From positions 2,542,001-2,606,000 of the forward strand of contig OY763926.1 in the NCBI GenBank assembly GCA_963667715.1: a stretch of DNA of 64,000 bases, written 5' to 3'. Shown here piece after piece: positions 45,969-55,519 of the stretch. Within the stretch, counting starts at the first letter, position 1. Each line of letters begins with the position of its first letter. A model generated the notes under the pieces. The model was not told the DNA's origin, did no database searches, and saw only the letters and a list, made by a program, of their open reading frames with translations. The position numbers and the translations under genes are program-made. This DNA is from JAFGDI01 sp963667715. Lineage in GTDB: Bacteria; Planctomycetota; Phycisphaerae; Sedimentisphaerales; SM23-30.

Positions 45969-48011
45969 TTACTGACTTTCCTTCCAGCTGAATACTGAGC
46001 CATCTAACCGGTCTGGTCTTGGTGTGCGGATATCGGCATTGGCCGGGGCCGATTCTGCCTGAGTTATCTGCAGGAACCGGTTCGTTGCCAGCGACATAAG
46101 CATAAGGTCATCACGCTGCATATCTACCCACTGGAAAGTTTCAGGCGTCGATGGTTTACGCTTTACGATAACCACTTCGCCAGCCTTACCTTTGCCGCTA
46201 ACGGAGACATAGCCGCCGGAGCTGTCCTGCAAGGCTATCCGGCCCTGCCCCATGTCAATAACGGTAAACTCCATACCGAGGAAAGTCGCACAAACGGTAC
46301 CATTGATAACGCCGGCCTTCTTGCCGTCCGCCAGGCTGCTGAGAGTTATCTTCCTGCCGTAAGGTATCGCCCTGGTGAGCCCCCTATCACGCGGCTCATC
46401 GACGGTAAAGCTGTCAAAGTCGGCATATCCGCCGTCTTTACCGTCGGCATTATAGCAGAACAGGCAATAGCGAATACCCTGGAAGGTACGCAGCTGGAAG
46501 GCCAGCTTTATCTCATCTCCGATTCCGGTAAAATACCTGCCGTCAGTGCTATAGCTCATACTGGCGATATCAAGATCGAAATTACACTTCGCACGCAGCC
46601 ATATCCGGTCCTTATCGGTTGCAACGGTAAGCTTTTTCGCGTGGAACTGGTCATACTGACTGGTCAGCAGGCCGCTTTCTGTCTTTTCAACTCCCACCCA
46701 GTAGAACGGATAGCTCAGTAAAGCGACGCCGGCGGTATCGCCAACTGCCATGCCGGAAGTTTCAAGTACCGCGGTCCCGGTCGATTCGGGGCCCGCTGCC
46801 CGCTGGGTCAGGCTGTTTCTGGCCCACCAGAAATCATTTGCTCCCATAGCATGCAGCCGCAAAAAGCCCGGCCTTTCGCTCATACTCCATTTATCAGCCA
46901 CCGGCACATGATTCCACTGCCAGATATCGTTAAACTTCTCGCCGCTGAAATCATCACTTCGCTCAAAAAGCGGCTTGGGCTGCTGGAGAAATCCGGTGTC
47001 AGGCTTAACCCAGACCCGGGGTGTGCGGGTAAGATTATTTTCCAGGCCAAAATACGGCCAGTCGTTCTTCCAGGTTACCGGCGACAGACAGGTCATGCGG
47101 CCGATACCGTTATGGTCCATCATAGAATAGCCCCACCACTGCCCGCTCTGGGTATCGATTATGCCGCCCTGGTGCAGGGTCAGACCTCCGGCATGGTTGA
47201 CATCCTTCGGGGCGATCTCGAACTTACCGCCCCCATGATCACGCAGCCTGTAGCTGAGACCGATACCCATACTCTCCTTCTCACTGATAGTTTCTATCTC
47301 ATATGGCCCTTCGATATTCCTCGAGCGGGCACACCGCATCGGGGTATGAGCTCCCGGCAGTGCGGTAATAATATAGTACCAGCCGTTTATCTTATACACG
47401 TGCAGACCTTCGCCCATACCAGAGCCGCGGGGGATGATAACCTTTTCGGTGCCCGGCACAACATCGGTCAGCTCCGGGTTTAGCTGCGAAAGCTTCACCT
47501 CATCATAGCTATGTACGGCATATATTTTGCCATCATCATCGAACAGAACCGAAAGATCGTAGAGAGTGGTCTTGAGCCAGTTATGCTTCCACGGCCCGGT
47601 CGGGCTATCTGAGCGATAGACCTGGGTGCCGTAGCCGTTTATATTTGAGAAGATATAATATTTACCGTCTTTGTACCTTAGCGACGGTGCCCAGATACCC
47701 TGACTGTATATCTCATCGCCTTCCAAACGAAACTCAGGCGACAGGTCGATGGTATCAAAGGCATAAGTGAGAAACTCCCAATTCACCAGGTCTTTGGAAT
47801 GAAAGATCGGCAGCCCCGGCATACACTGATTCGTCGTCGTGGTCAGATAATAATCCTCACCCACCCGGATCATACTCGGATCGGGAAAATCCTCATAAAA
47901 CAGCGGATTGGAGAACGTGCCATTTCCATTATCTGCCGTCCAGGACCCCAAGGCCGCCTGCGACCACATCGCCGCCGCCAGATATAAACCAACAAACAAT
48001 ACTTTCTTCAT
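45969..48011 (-). CDS. Secreted GH43 glycoside hydrolase with C-terminal accessory domains
   Basis: A 680-residue enzyme with signal MKKVLFVGLYLAAAMWSQAALG. The five-blade propeller core carries the inverting triad: NPLFYEDFPDPSMI (Asp44, base), LYDLSVLFDDDGK (Asp152) and GMGEGLHVYKI (Glu201, acid). After about residue 350 comes a beta-sandwich domain typical of GH43 beta-xylosidase-like enzymes. The last 140 residues, with repeated beta-strands (VSVSGKGKAGEVV, FQWVDMQ), look like a fascin-like beta-trefoil. Substrates are likely xylan- or arabinan-type side chains. The gene is visibly GC-richer than most of the window, suggesting a different origin or expression class. Confidence 0.9.
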   Translation of the reverse strand: MKKVLFVGLYLAAAMWSQAALGSWTADNGNGTFSNPLFYEDFPDPSMIRVGEDYYLTTTTNQCMPGLPIFHSKDLVNWEFLTYAFDTIDLSPEFRLEGDEIYSQGIWAPSLRYKDGKYYIFSNINGYGTQVYRSDSPTGPWKHNWLKTTLYDLSVLFDDDGKIYAVHSYDEVKLSQLNPELTDVVPGTEKVIIPRGSGMGEGLHVYKINGWYYIITALPGAHTPMRCARSRNIEGPYEIETISEKESMGIGLSYRLRDHGGGKFEIAPKDVNHAGGLTLHQGGIIDTQSGQWWGYSMMDHNGIGRMTCLSPVTWKNDWPYFGLENNLTRTPRVWVKPDTGFLQQPKPLFERSDDFSGEKFNDIWQWNHVPVADKWSMSERPGFLRLHAMGANDFWWARNSLTQRAAGPESTGTAVLETSGMAVGDTAGVALLSYPFYWVGVEKTESGLLTSQYDQFHAKKLTVATDKDRIWLRAKCNFDLDIASMSYSTDGRYFTGIGDEIKLAFQLRTFQGIRYCLFCYNADGKDGGYADFDSFTVDEPRDRGLTRAIPYGRKITLSSLADGKKAGVINGTVCATFLGMEFTVIDMGQGRIALQDSSGGYVSVSGKGKAGEVVIVKRKPSTPETFQWVDMQRDDLMLMSLATNRFLQITQAESAPANADIRTPRPDRLDGSVFSWKESQ

Positions 48012-48183
48012 AAGTGCTCACTTTCGTAATCTATAACTAAGTAATACGATTTCATATCATATCCTGAATCACCAGATATATATGTCATTACCAGCCGTTT
48101 TTTTTGAAACTAAACAATGAAAGTCCATCATATTTGCAAACTAGTACAACAAAGTGTGTGAGTGCACTTAAAGTTTTTTTCAC

Positions 48184-48305
48184 CATGAAGTACTTGCAGA
48201 TCATGAAGTTTCTTACGCCGGACGGGCGAAATTTGTTATAGGAACTCCGTACTTTACAAAATCAGGTTTCTGAACCACAGATTAACGCAGATGGACGCAG
48301 ATTTT
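48184..48305. repeat. Short direct repeats in the gap before the KAP NTPase gene
   Basis: Two kinds are present. CATGAAGT occurs at 48184-48191 and 48202-48209. Further on, a 10-bp period runs through 48281-48305 as ATTAACGCAG, ATGGACGCAG, ATTTTTG (CGCAGAT units). The 336-base gap (48012-48347) has no gene. Low-complexity spacers of this style occur, as I recall, between genes in various anaerobe genomes. They sit at the edge of the AT-rich KAP gene. Confidence 0.5.
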
Positions 48306-48347
48306 TGTCATTAATTATTAATATTTATTGCAAATATGAAATGAAGA

Positions 48348-50990
48348 CTAATTTTGTTCTTTAACAGTATGTATAAAATCTGCAATTGTTTGTAATTGTT
48401 TTTTTGTATACTCATTATTGCATTTATCAATAAAGTCTTTTGTATGATCATTTGTAAATAAATCAAACAATTTAAAATAGTGTTTTCCAAAAAAGTCTTT
48501 AATACGATACCAATCTAAGATATAAAATTTATCATCCAACTCGATAAATTTATCATCTAAGTGGTTTAATTCATTATAATTTCTTTTTGATTTGAAAATA
48601 CATCTAAATACAATTAAATTAATGAATAAGGGAAGGACACTAATATTATAATAGGCTGTATCAATAAAAGTTTCTAATAAACTGCTAATAGTGTCCATTT
48701 TCTCAGAAGGGAAAGACCTTTCTTCACCTAATAAATATGCATCTAATATTCTATTATAAATATAATACTTATCTAAATTCATTTCTATAGCAGCATAAAG
48801 CTTGTCAGGCTTGCCAATAAAATGAGATTCAATCATTAATTGAAATTTTGGTTTTAATTTATTTATATCATTATTGTTATCAACATTCATTGCACCAACT
48901 CGATACAATAGTTCCTCAGTTAATAAAAAATCTTTTTCAATATAATTCTCAATAATCTCAAGAAATACATTATCAATTGCACTTTGGATAATTTGTACAG
49001 CATTAATGTACTGCAACCATATGATTTCAATGCAATATGGTGTATTTCTGCTATTTAATCCATTATTGGCTGTTTTATTTCTATCATCATTAAATAAGCT
49101 GCATAGTAATGATTTAAACAACAATAAATAGTCATTTGAACCATATTCAATATGATAGCTTATAATAATATCATTGTCAAACTTGCCATTCAATAGCAAC
49201 TCGATAACAGATATACTTTGATACTTGATGCCATTATTGTCTTTCCATGATTGTAGTAATTCTATTTGCTGGGAGTCTGGAATATCTTCGTTATAAATAG
49301 AATCAAGGATATATCGATCCCAATATTTTCTGAAACAAACACCCTGAAAACGTTTTGTATACCGATAATCAAGTTTTTCATCTGTTAATAATTTACTTGC
49401 TTCAGGGAAAAGAAATATCAGATAATCATGCACGATTTCTTCAAAAGAATTTATCCAAGCATATTTTGGAAGAGAGATAACGCTGGAATTAAGTAATCTT
49501 TTTGTATAAGATATTTCATTATTCTCTTTATTTATAATATAATCCTCATTATCTAAACCAGATCTCAGATAATTTATATTATTAACGATAAAATCATGAA
49601 GTTGTGGGATCGCATATTTAATAGTTTTCAAAACTAATATATCTTCCATGCAAATATCACCTTTAATTCTTTCCCAGCTTTCATAGAAATCCCTTAAAAT
49701 AGCTTTTAAAACTCGTGGGGTTCCAATAGTTTTGAATAAATCCAATCCTTGAGGGTATACATTTTCTAATTGTCTTATCTTACCTTCTGCATTTAGCATA
49801 CCATTATAATTAGTAACATCAATACCCTGCATAAAAGTATTAATTAATGAGGCAATTTGTGGTGGGGTTAGATTAACTATATCTTCTCGTGTAAATGCAA
49901 GCCTGATATCAATTTCATCAATACTAGAATATATAAAAGCAATATTATGTAAATCTTTACATCGGTCTGAAAGTGAAAAGATCATCTCTTTATATTCGTT
50001 ATCCATCGAATCTACACGTTCTATATCTTCTATGATAAATATTACTTTGCAATTATTTATAGTAATAGCATCATTGAGTTTTTTTAGAATATCAGATGGT
50101 TTTAAAAAACTATCAAACAGGTCGAATAGCCCAGCTCCATATTTATTAACACTTGTTATAGCCTGTTTATAAGATTGTGGAACTGAAATTAAACCGGAAC
50201 AATCAAAAATCTTACTTAATTCCTTAATTGCACTTTCCAGAAGAAACTTATCCGGGTTTTCAACCTTACCCCAACCTCTAAATTCACAAAAAATCAAGTG
50301 ACTAGATTTATCATCCATTTGAAAATAATTATTATTGATGAATTTCTTGGTTAAATTGATAATACTTGACTTGCCTATGCCATACTCTCCCTTGATAAGC
50401 ATTGACTTAAAACTGTTTTGAGTGATTTTAGCTGCAAGTTTCTTTACCATATAATTATAGTCAATTAGATCCTGTTCATAAGTTTCAATAGCCCTTTCAT
50501 CATTGAGCCATTTGAATATTTTCTCAGGCGTTATATTTAATTGAATATCAGAAATGGTTGGGCTATTTATGTTTTTATGGGGAAGTAATGTGTATATAAA
50601 ACCCAAGCCAAATGTAATCAGAGGAAACAATAGTACATATACAAAACTGCCGACTTCTGAAATAGAAATGACAGATATATTCAATATGGAGTATATCCAT
50701 ATCAGAATGAAACTATTGAGAATTCCAACCAGCCAAATCGCAGGGTATCTGTAATTGAACAAATCTCTGAAAATCCTTGCATAATTCAAAGCATAATTAT
50801 TTTTCAATAGTAAAATCATGACAGAAAATAAAAATATCACTAGCACAGATACCGTATAACCATTATCAATTTTACTATATAACTCCAGCCATTTAGGTAT
50901 TAGCAACTGAACTAGTAAAAATGATATTGTGAGTGAAAACAAAGAGAGCTTAATTAAATCAAAATATTTATCTCTATTAGCTTTAGCCAT
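48348..50990 (-). CDS. Membrane-anchored KAP-family P-loop NTPase
   Basis: An 880-residue protein. Four hydrophobic helices fill about residues 13-133, the arrangement that anchors KAP NTPases with the ATPase in the cytoplasm. Walker A is IKGEYGIGKSSIINL (about 199-213), and Walker B is KVIFIIEDIERVD (about 315-327). A sensor-like FIYSSIDEIDIRLAF follows. The remaining 500 residues are alpha-helical with no motif I can name. KAP NTPases include animal Kidins220, phage-exclusion PifA, and many bacterial genes suspected in anti-phage defence. The gene is far more AT-rich than both neighbours (runs of AAT/ATA codons), a sign of recent transfer. No partner gene is obvious. Confidence 0.85.
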   Translation of the reverse strand: MAKANRDKYFDLIKLSLFSLTISFLLVQLLIPKWLELYSKIDNGYTVSVLVIFLFSVMILLLKNNYALNYARIFRDLFNYRYPAIWLVGILNSFILIWIYSILNISVISISEVGSFVYVLLFPLITFGLGFIYTLLPHKNINSPTISDIQLNITPEKIFKWLNDERAIETYEQDLIDYNYMVKKLAAKITQNSFKSMLIKGEYGIGKSSIINLTKKFINNNYFQMDDKSSHLIFCEFRGWGKVENPDKFLLESAIKELSKIFDCSGLISVPQSYKQAITSVNKYGAGLFDLFDSFLKPSDILKKLNDAITINNCKVIFIIEDIERVDSMDNEYKEMIFSLSDRCKDLHNIAFIYSSIDEIDIRLAFTREDIVNLTPPQIASLINTFMQGIDVTNYNGMLNAEGKIRQLENVYPQGLDLFKTIGTPRVLKAILRDFYESWERIKGDICMEDILVLKTIKYAIPQLHDFIVNNINYLRSGLDNEDYIINKENNEISYTKRLLNSSVISLPKYAWINSFEEIVHDYLIFLFPEASKLLTDEKLDYRYTKRFQGVCFRKYWDRYILDSIYNEDIPDSQQIELLQSWKDNNGIKYQSISVIELLLNGKFDNDIIISYHIEYGSNDYLLLFKSLLCSLFNDDRNKTANNGLNSRNTPYCIEIIWLQYINAVQIIQSAIDNVFLEIIENYIEKDFLLTEELLYRVGAMNVDNNNDINKLKPKFQLMIESHFIGKPDKLYAAIEMNLDKYYIYNRILDAYLLGEERSFPSEKMDTISSLLETFIDTAYYNISVLPLFINLIVFRCIFKSKRNYNELNHLDDKFIELDDKFYILDWYRIKDFFGKHYFKLFDLFTNDHTKDFIDKCNNEYTKKQLQTIADFIHTVKEQN

Positions 50991-51635
50991 AACATTCCTT
51001 GTAATATATGTTCAATAAATCCGTAATAATAGCCAAAAAGATGCCTGCTATATGTAAACTCCAACCCAATTAGCAACTTCTTAATTAAATAATTCAGAAA
51101 GAATCCTGAATCAAGTCATTAATAATTGATATTACTCATAAGTACTAAATTTATAAAGTATATTTTACTGTATTGATAAAAATATAATGTAGCATAAGTT
51201 CATTTCGCATAGTCGCCAAGAAGCAGATTCAAATTAAAAAGTTCATTGGATAGTTATTACCGTCCGACGTAAAGATAAGCTATCGCAAATATTTTACATA
51301 AACTCATACATATAAAACACTTATCAGATAATAACCAATCTATTTTATAAGGTTTGGAGGTGGTTTTTGATTATCGGCTGCTTTTGGTGCTTATCGGGGC
51401 CGAATATTGGAAAATGCGGTGGATTTTCCCGCTTTGCATGTTAAATGTTACACCAACCAGAGACGAAAAATGACTATTTTTTGTTCATAAACAAATGTTG
51501 GATAAGAAATTGATATTTTTTTCTCAATTTGCTTCACTTTCATTGTTACAGGTGTCTATAATTCATCGAAAGGTTAAATAATAATAGCTATAAATAGTAT
51601 AAATAACAACGAGATATAAAACCGAGGTAAATGAG
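50991..51635. other. AT-rich intergenic region upstream of NADH oxidase
   Basis: A 645-base gap between divergent genes. The half near the KAP gene is very AT-rich and shows no gene. Around 51350-51440 lies a less AT-rich patch with two copies of GCTTATCGG/ATTATCGG-like motifs and a weak GCGG/CCGC hairpin. TATAAT occurs at 51557-51562, but I found no -35 at proper spacing. No transposase or tRNA was recognised. Confidence 0.4.
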
Positions 51636-53006
51636 ATGAAGATAATAGTTATAGGGATTAATCATGCGGGTACATCGGCGATCAGGACTCTGCTGGCCCA
51701 GAACAGAGACCATGAGATCACCGGTTACGACCGCAATACGAATATATCATTTTTGGGCTGTGGTATAGCCCTGGCCGTCGGCGGCGAAGTTGACAATATC
51801 GAGAAGCTTTTCTACTGTAACCCTGTCAAGCTTGAGGAGCAAGGGGCAAAGATCAGGATGAATCACGATGTTATCGCGGTCGACTATAAGAAGCAGGTTG
51901 TCACCGTCAAGGACCTCGACAGCGGTGAAGAGTTCGAAGACAGCTATGACAAGCTCATCTATGCCGCCGGTTCCTGGCCGATCGCCATCCCCGGTGTACC
52001 GGAGGCCAACCGCTCACTGGAGAATATCGAGATCTGCAAACTCTTCCAGCATGCCAAGGAGCTTATCCGCAAAGGCGATGATCCGGCTATCGAATCAGTT
52101 GCCGTAGTGGGTGCGGGCTATATCGGTATCGAACTGGCCGAAGCCTATATGAAAAAAGGCAAGAAGGTCACTCTGGTTGACTTCGAGAAGCGCGTACTGC
52201 CGAAGTATTTTGATAATGAATTCACCGATACCCTCGAAGCGGATATGAGAAACAGCGGGATCACCCTGGCCCTGGGCGAAAAGGTGGTAGACTTCAAGGG
52301 AGAAAATGGAAAAGTAAAAGAGATCATCACTGATAAGAACAGCTACCGGGCTGATCTGGTGATTGAATGTATCGGCTTTAAGCCAAACACTGAGCTGTTG
52401 CCTGATGCGGCCAAGACACCAAACGGAGCGATGATCGTTGACAGCCATATGAAGACGAGTCTGCCCAATATTTACGGTATCGGCGACTGTATCGCCATGT
52501 ATCATGCCGCACTCGATACCCATGTGCAAGTGGCACTGGCAACTAACGCAGTTAAAAGCGGTATCGCAGCTGCTAGCAATATCAACGGCAACGAGCTCGT
52601 CAAGGTTGACAGTGTAGCCGGAACTAATGCGATCTGCGTTTTTGAGAATAAGCTCGCCAGTACAGGTATCAACGTTGAGACTGCCGCCAAGTTCGGTATT
52701 GATGCCGCAGCCAGCTTCGTCGAAGATAATGACCGCCCAGAGTTCATGAGCACATACAATAGCACCAGGTTCAAGATCATCTACGATAAGAAGACTCTGC
52801 GTCTGCTGGGAGCTCAGATCGGCTCATACGGCGATAGTAATCACACAGAAGTTATATATTATCTGGCTCTTGCGATCCAGCGTAAGCTGACTTTGGTAGA
52901 TCTGGCCTTTACCGATGTATACTTCCTGCCGCATTTCAATAAGCCGTTCAATTTCGTGCTTACTGCGATAATGCAGGTGTTAGGTCTGGACTACTACAAA
53001 AACTAA
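51636..53006 (+). CDS. nox: NADH oxidase (water-forming type), flavoprotein
   Basis: A 456-residue flavoprotein of the CoA-disulfide reductase/NADH oxidase group. It starts MKIIVIGINHAGTSAI (FAD-binding dinucleotide fold). ISFLGCGIALAVGG contains the redox-active Cys (near 42), VAVVGAGYIGIELAEAY (about 150-166) is the NADH fold, and IYGIGDCIA the second FAD motif. The single Cys, oxidised to sulfenic acid, allows four-electron reduction of O2 to water using NADH. In an anaerobe this removes oxygen. GAGGT precedes the ATG. Codon use is somewhat GC-richer than nearby genes, and its neighbour is the AT-rich KAP gene. Confidence 0.9.
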   Translation: MKIIVIGINHAGTSAIRTLLAQNRDHEITGYDRNTNISFLGCGIALAVGGEVDNIEKLFYCNPVKLEEQGAKIRMNHDVIAVDYKKQVVTVKDLDSGEEFEDSYDKLIYAAGSWPIAIPGVPEANRSLENIEICKLFQHAKELIRKGDDPAIESVAVVGAGYIGIELAEAYMKKGKKVTLVDFEKRVLPKYFDNEFTDTLEADMRNSGITLALGEKVVDFKGENGKVKEIITDKNSYRADLVIECIGFKPNTELLPDAAKTPNGAMIVDSHMKTSLPNIYGIGDCIAMYHAALDTHVQVALATNAVKSGIAAASNINGNELVKVDSVAGTNAICVFENKLASTGINVETAAKFGIDAAASFVEDNDRPEFMSTYNSTRFKIIYDKKTLRLLGAQIGSYGDSNHTEVIYYLALAIQRKLTLVDLAFTDVYFLPHFNKPFNFVLTAIMQVLGLDYYKN

Positions 53007-53039
53007 CAGAAAAGATTACCACACACACTTTTATACAAT

Positions 53040-53068
53040 GGTTCCGGTATATGCCGGGACCTTTTTTT
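53040..53068 (+). terminator. Terminator after NADH oxidase
   Basis: GGTTCCGG (53040-53047) pairs with CCGGGACC (53054-53061, one G-T pair), 6-base loop, followed by seven T (53062-53068). Confidence 0.9.
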
Positions 53069-53233
53069 GTGTATAGGGAGAAAGAAACCAGAACTTCCCC
53101 CTCTATTTCGTCAACCATTTTTGATGTCTTTTTACCCAAAAATATCACAATATTATAAAAAAAATCATAAAACATACAAAAAAAACGCTAGAAATGACAT
53201 ATAGTATTAGCAACGAACTTTTAAGAAAATTGG

Positions 53234-53272
53234 TTGAAGTATGACTGATTATGGTTAAAATACTAACCATAA
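53234..53272 (+). promoter_or_regulatory. Promoter and perfect-palindrome operator of the GH92 cluster
   Basis: TTGAAG (53234-53239), 16 bases, TAAAAT (53256-53261) reads as a promoter. TTATGGTTA (53249-53257), spacer AAATAC, TAACCATAA (53264-53272) is a perfect 9-bp inverted repeat that covers the -10 box, 57-80 bases before the GH92 start. There is no T-run, so it is not a terminator. A sugar-responsive repressor would fit; its gene is not in the window. A looser GGTTA-N5-TAAC sequence lies upstream of the GH31 gene (60777-60790). Confidence 0.6.
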
Positions 53273-53328
53273 GAAAATAGAACATTCCTGAAAATTACAT
53301 ACCTAAAAAAATTAAGATCGAGACTCCC

Positions 53329-55467
53329 ATGGTAAAAAATTTGCTCCGGATCACCGTTTTTATGACGATGGTTACGGCTCTGTACGGCCAAAAACCATTA
53401 ACTGACTATGTTAACCCATTTTTAGGCACTGCCCCGCTTACAAATAGTAAGGAAATCGGCTATCGGCCACCTGCGGGCTGGCGTGTATGGGCTGGTCTGA
53501 CCTACCCTGGCTCTTCAGTTCCAAATGCAATGGTTCAGCTGAGCCCGATCACTGAATTTGGTAGCGGTGCCGGCTACGAATATGAAGATACAGTTATCTA
53601 TGCCTTTACACATACCAATAAAGGCCACTGGAATCTTTGCCATATCCCTGTTCTGCCGGTAACGGGCGAGATATCAGATCGTGATTTCGGTTCTCATTAT
53701 ACTCACGAAAACGAAGAGGCCAGTCCCGGTTATTATCGCGTACTACTTGACAGATACAATATCAATGCCGAGCTGACCTCAACACTGCATTGCGGCTATC
53801 ATAAATACACTTTCCCGGCTGGTGCCGAGATGAAGATCCTGTTTAACCTTGCTGCATCAAACGAACGTGTTAGAGACTGGGAAATTAATCAGCAAGGAGA
53901 TTTTGCAATCTCTGGTCGTCAGCGTACCGGCGGCAATATCTATTTCTACGCTACCACTAGTCATAAAGTTACTGGAATTGATAAACTGGGAGATAAACGC
54001 TGGTCGCCGTCAGTAGTAAAGTTTGAAAGCTCTGATAAACCACTGGAAATGAAGATAGCACTATCTTTTGTCAGTGTAGAAAACGCAAAAGCAAACCTGG
54101 AAGCTGAACTGACTGGCATGAGCTTTGACCAAACCAGAGAGCAAGCTCAAAAAACATGGGAAAAGCTTCTCGGTAAAATTGAAGTAAACGGCGGCAGCCA
54201 TCGCGAAAAGGAACTATTCTACTCCTGCCTCTACCGCTCATTTCTCTGGCCGGCACTTCGCAGCGATGTAAACGGCGATTTTACTGATGCCAGCGGTCAG
54301 GTAGTAAACAAAGGTTTCAAGTACTATACCACCCCTTCGATCTGGGACACTTACCGCAATAAACTGGTTCTATTATGTATGCTTGAACCAGAAGTAACAG
54401 CTGATGTAATACAGTCTATGATAGATATTGGCGAAAAACGCGGATTTATGCCTACCTTCTTCCACGGCGACCATGCCGCGGCTTTTGTTTCCGGCTCTTA
54501 CCTAAGAGGGCTTAGAGGCTTTGATGTACAGAGTGCATACAACCTGCTGCTAAGAAATGCTACAGTAGAAGGCGGTACCAGACCTCATATCAAGGAGTAT
54601 ATCGAAAAAGGATATATTTCAACTCCGAAGATCGATAACCCACACGTAGAGACCAAGGCCAAAGCCGGTGTTACCAAGACACTGGAATATGCTTATGATG
54701 ACTACTGTGTTGCTCAGCTGGCAAAAGCTCTCGGCGATGAACAGAATTATGATATGCTCATGAAGCGATCTTCATACTATAAAAATCTGTTCGACCCTTC
54801 TACCGGCCTGATGAGAGGTAAGCTCGATGACGGCAGCTGGGTGGAGAACTTTAATCCGCAATATCCATATTACGAATATATGTACCGTGAAGCAAATGCC
54901 TGGCAGTCTACCTTTTTTGCTCCACATGATTCGAAAGGCCTGATAAACCTGTTTCCAAACGCCGAGCTGTTTGAGCAGCAGATGGACAAATTCTTCACTA
55001 TTCCATGGGATCGCAAACATATAGCCAGAAATGTTTCGAGCTTTATCGGTCAATATTGCCACGGTAACCAGCCAGACCACGGTGCCCAGTACCTGTACTA
55101 TTTTATTGGTAAACAGCCAAAGGCCCAGAAAGTCATGAACAAGATTATGAGAGACCTTTACGGCATGGGTAAAGAAGGTAACGCACTCTGCGGTATGGAT
55201 GATGCCGGGGAAATGTCCAGCTGGTACGTATTCAGTGCAATCGGTCTTTACCCATATTCGCCGGGTGATGCTGATTATATCGTAAGTGTACCGCTCTTTG
55301 ACGAAACTAAAATACAGATGAGTAATAGTAACACTTGCAAGGTTATTAAAAAGAATAACAGCCCTGAGATCACCAGTATCAGCTGTGGAAATGAGACTGT
55401 TACTGATTTCTTTATCTCTTACCAGAATATGCTCGACGGCAATAATATCGTCATAACAACAAGATAA
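53329..55467 (+). CDS. Secreted GH92 family glycosidase (alpha-mannosidase type)
   Basis: A 712-residue exported protein (signal LLRITVFMTMVTALYG). The N-terminal beta domain begins LTDYVNPFLGTAPLTN with AGLTYPGSSVPNAMVQLSP, the family opening. The (alpha/alpha)6 catalytic domain has REANAWQSTFFAPHD (Glu521, the position I align with the GH92 catalytic acid) and CGMDDAGEMSSWYVFSAIGLYP (Asp624/Asp625, base region). The usual GNEPxH motif reads GNQPDH with Gln581. GH92 enzymes are Ca2+-dependent inverting exo-alpha-mannosidases acting on N-glycans or mannans. It is the first gene of a four-gene cluster and lies 52 bases before the GxGYxYP gene. Confidence 0.92.
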   Translation: MVKNLLRITVFMTMVTALYGQKPLTDYVNPFLGTAPLTNSKEIGYRPPAGWRVWAGLTYPGSSVPNAMVQLSPITEFGSGAGYEYEDTVIYAFTHTNKGHWNLCHIPVLPVTGEISDRDFGSHYTHENEEASPGYYRVLLDRYNINAELTSTLHCGYHKYTFPAGAEMKILFNLAASNERVRDWEINQQGDFAISGRQRTGGNIYFYATTSHKVTGIDKLGDKRWSPSVVKFESSDKPLEMKIALSFVSVENAKANLEAELTGMSFDQTREQAQKTWEKLLGKIEVNGGSHREKELFYSCLYRSFLWPALRSDVNGDFTDASGQVVNKGFKYYTTPSIWDTYRNKLVLLCMLEPEVTADVIQSMIDIGEKRGFMPTFFHGDHAAAFVSGSYLRGLRGFDVQSAYNLLLRNATVEGGTRPHIKEYIEKGYISTPKIDNPHVETKAKAGVTKTLEYAYDDYCVAQLAKALGDEQNYDMLMKRSSYYKNLFDPSTGLMRGKLDDGSWVENFNPQYPYYEYMYREANAWQSTFFAPHDSKGLINLFPNAELFEQQMDKFFTIPWDRKHIARNVSSFIGQYCHGNQPDHGAQYLYYFIGKQPKAQKVMNKIMRDLYGMGKEGNALCGMDDAGEMSSWYVFSAIGLYPYSPGDADYIVSVPLFDETKIQMSNSNTCKVIKKNNSPEITSISCGNETVTDFFISYQNMLDGNNIVITTR

Positions 55468-55519
55468 ACCACTACCAGATTACCAACTATATATTCAGCG
55501 AAAGTGAACCATAGATACA

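Noticed and set aside
53329..55467. Loss of the GH92 catalytic acid (Glu to Gln) implying a mannose-phosphate uncapping enzyme
   Set aside because: The Gln is in the GNEPxH motif. The EANAWQ Glu521, 103-104 residues before the Asp pair, better matches the known acid position and is retained.
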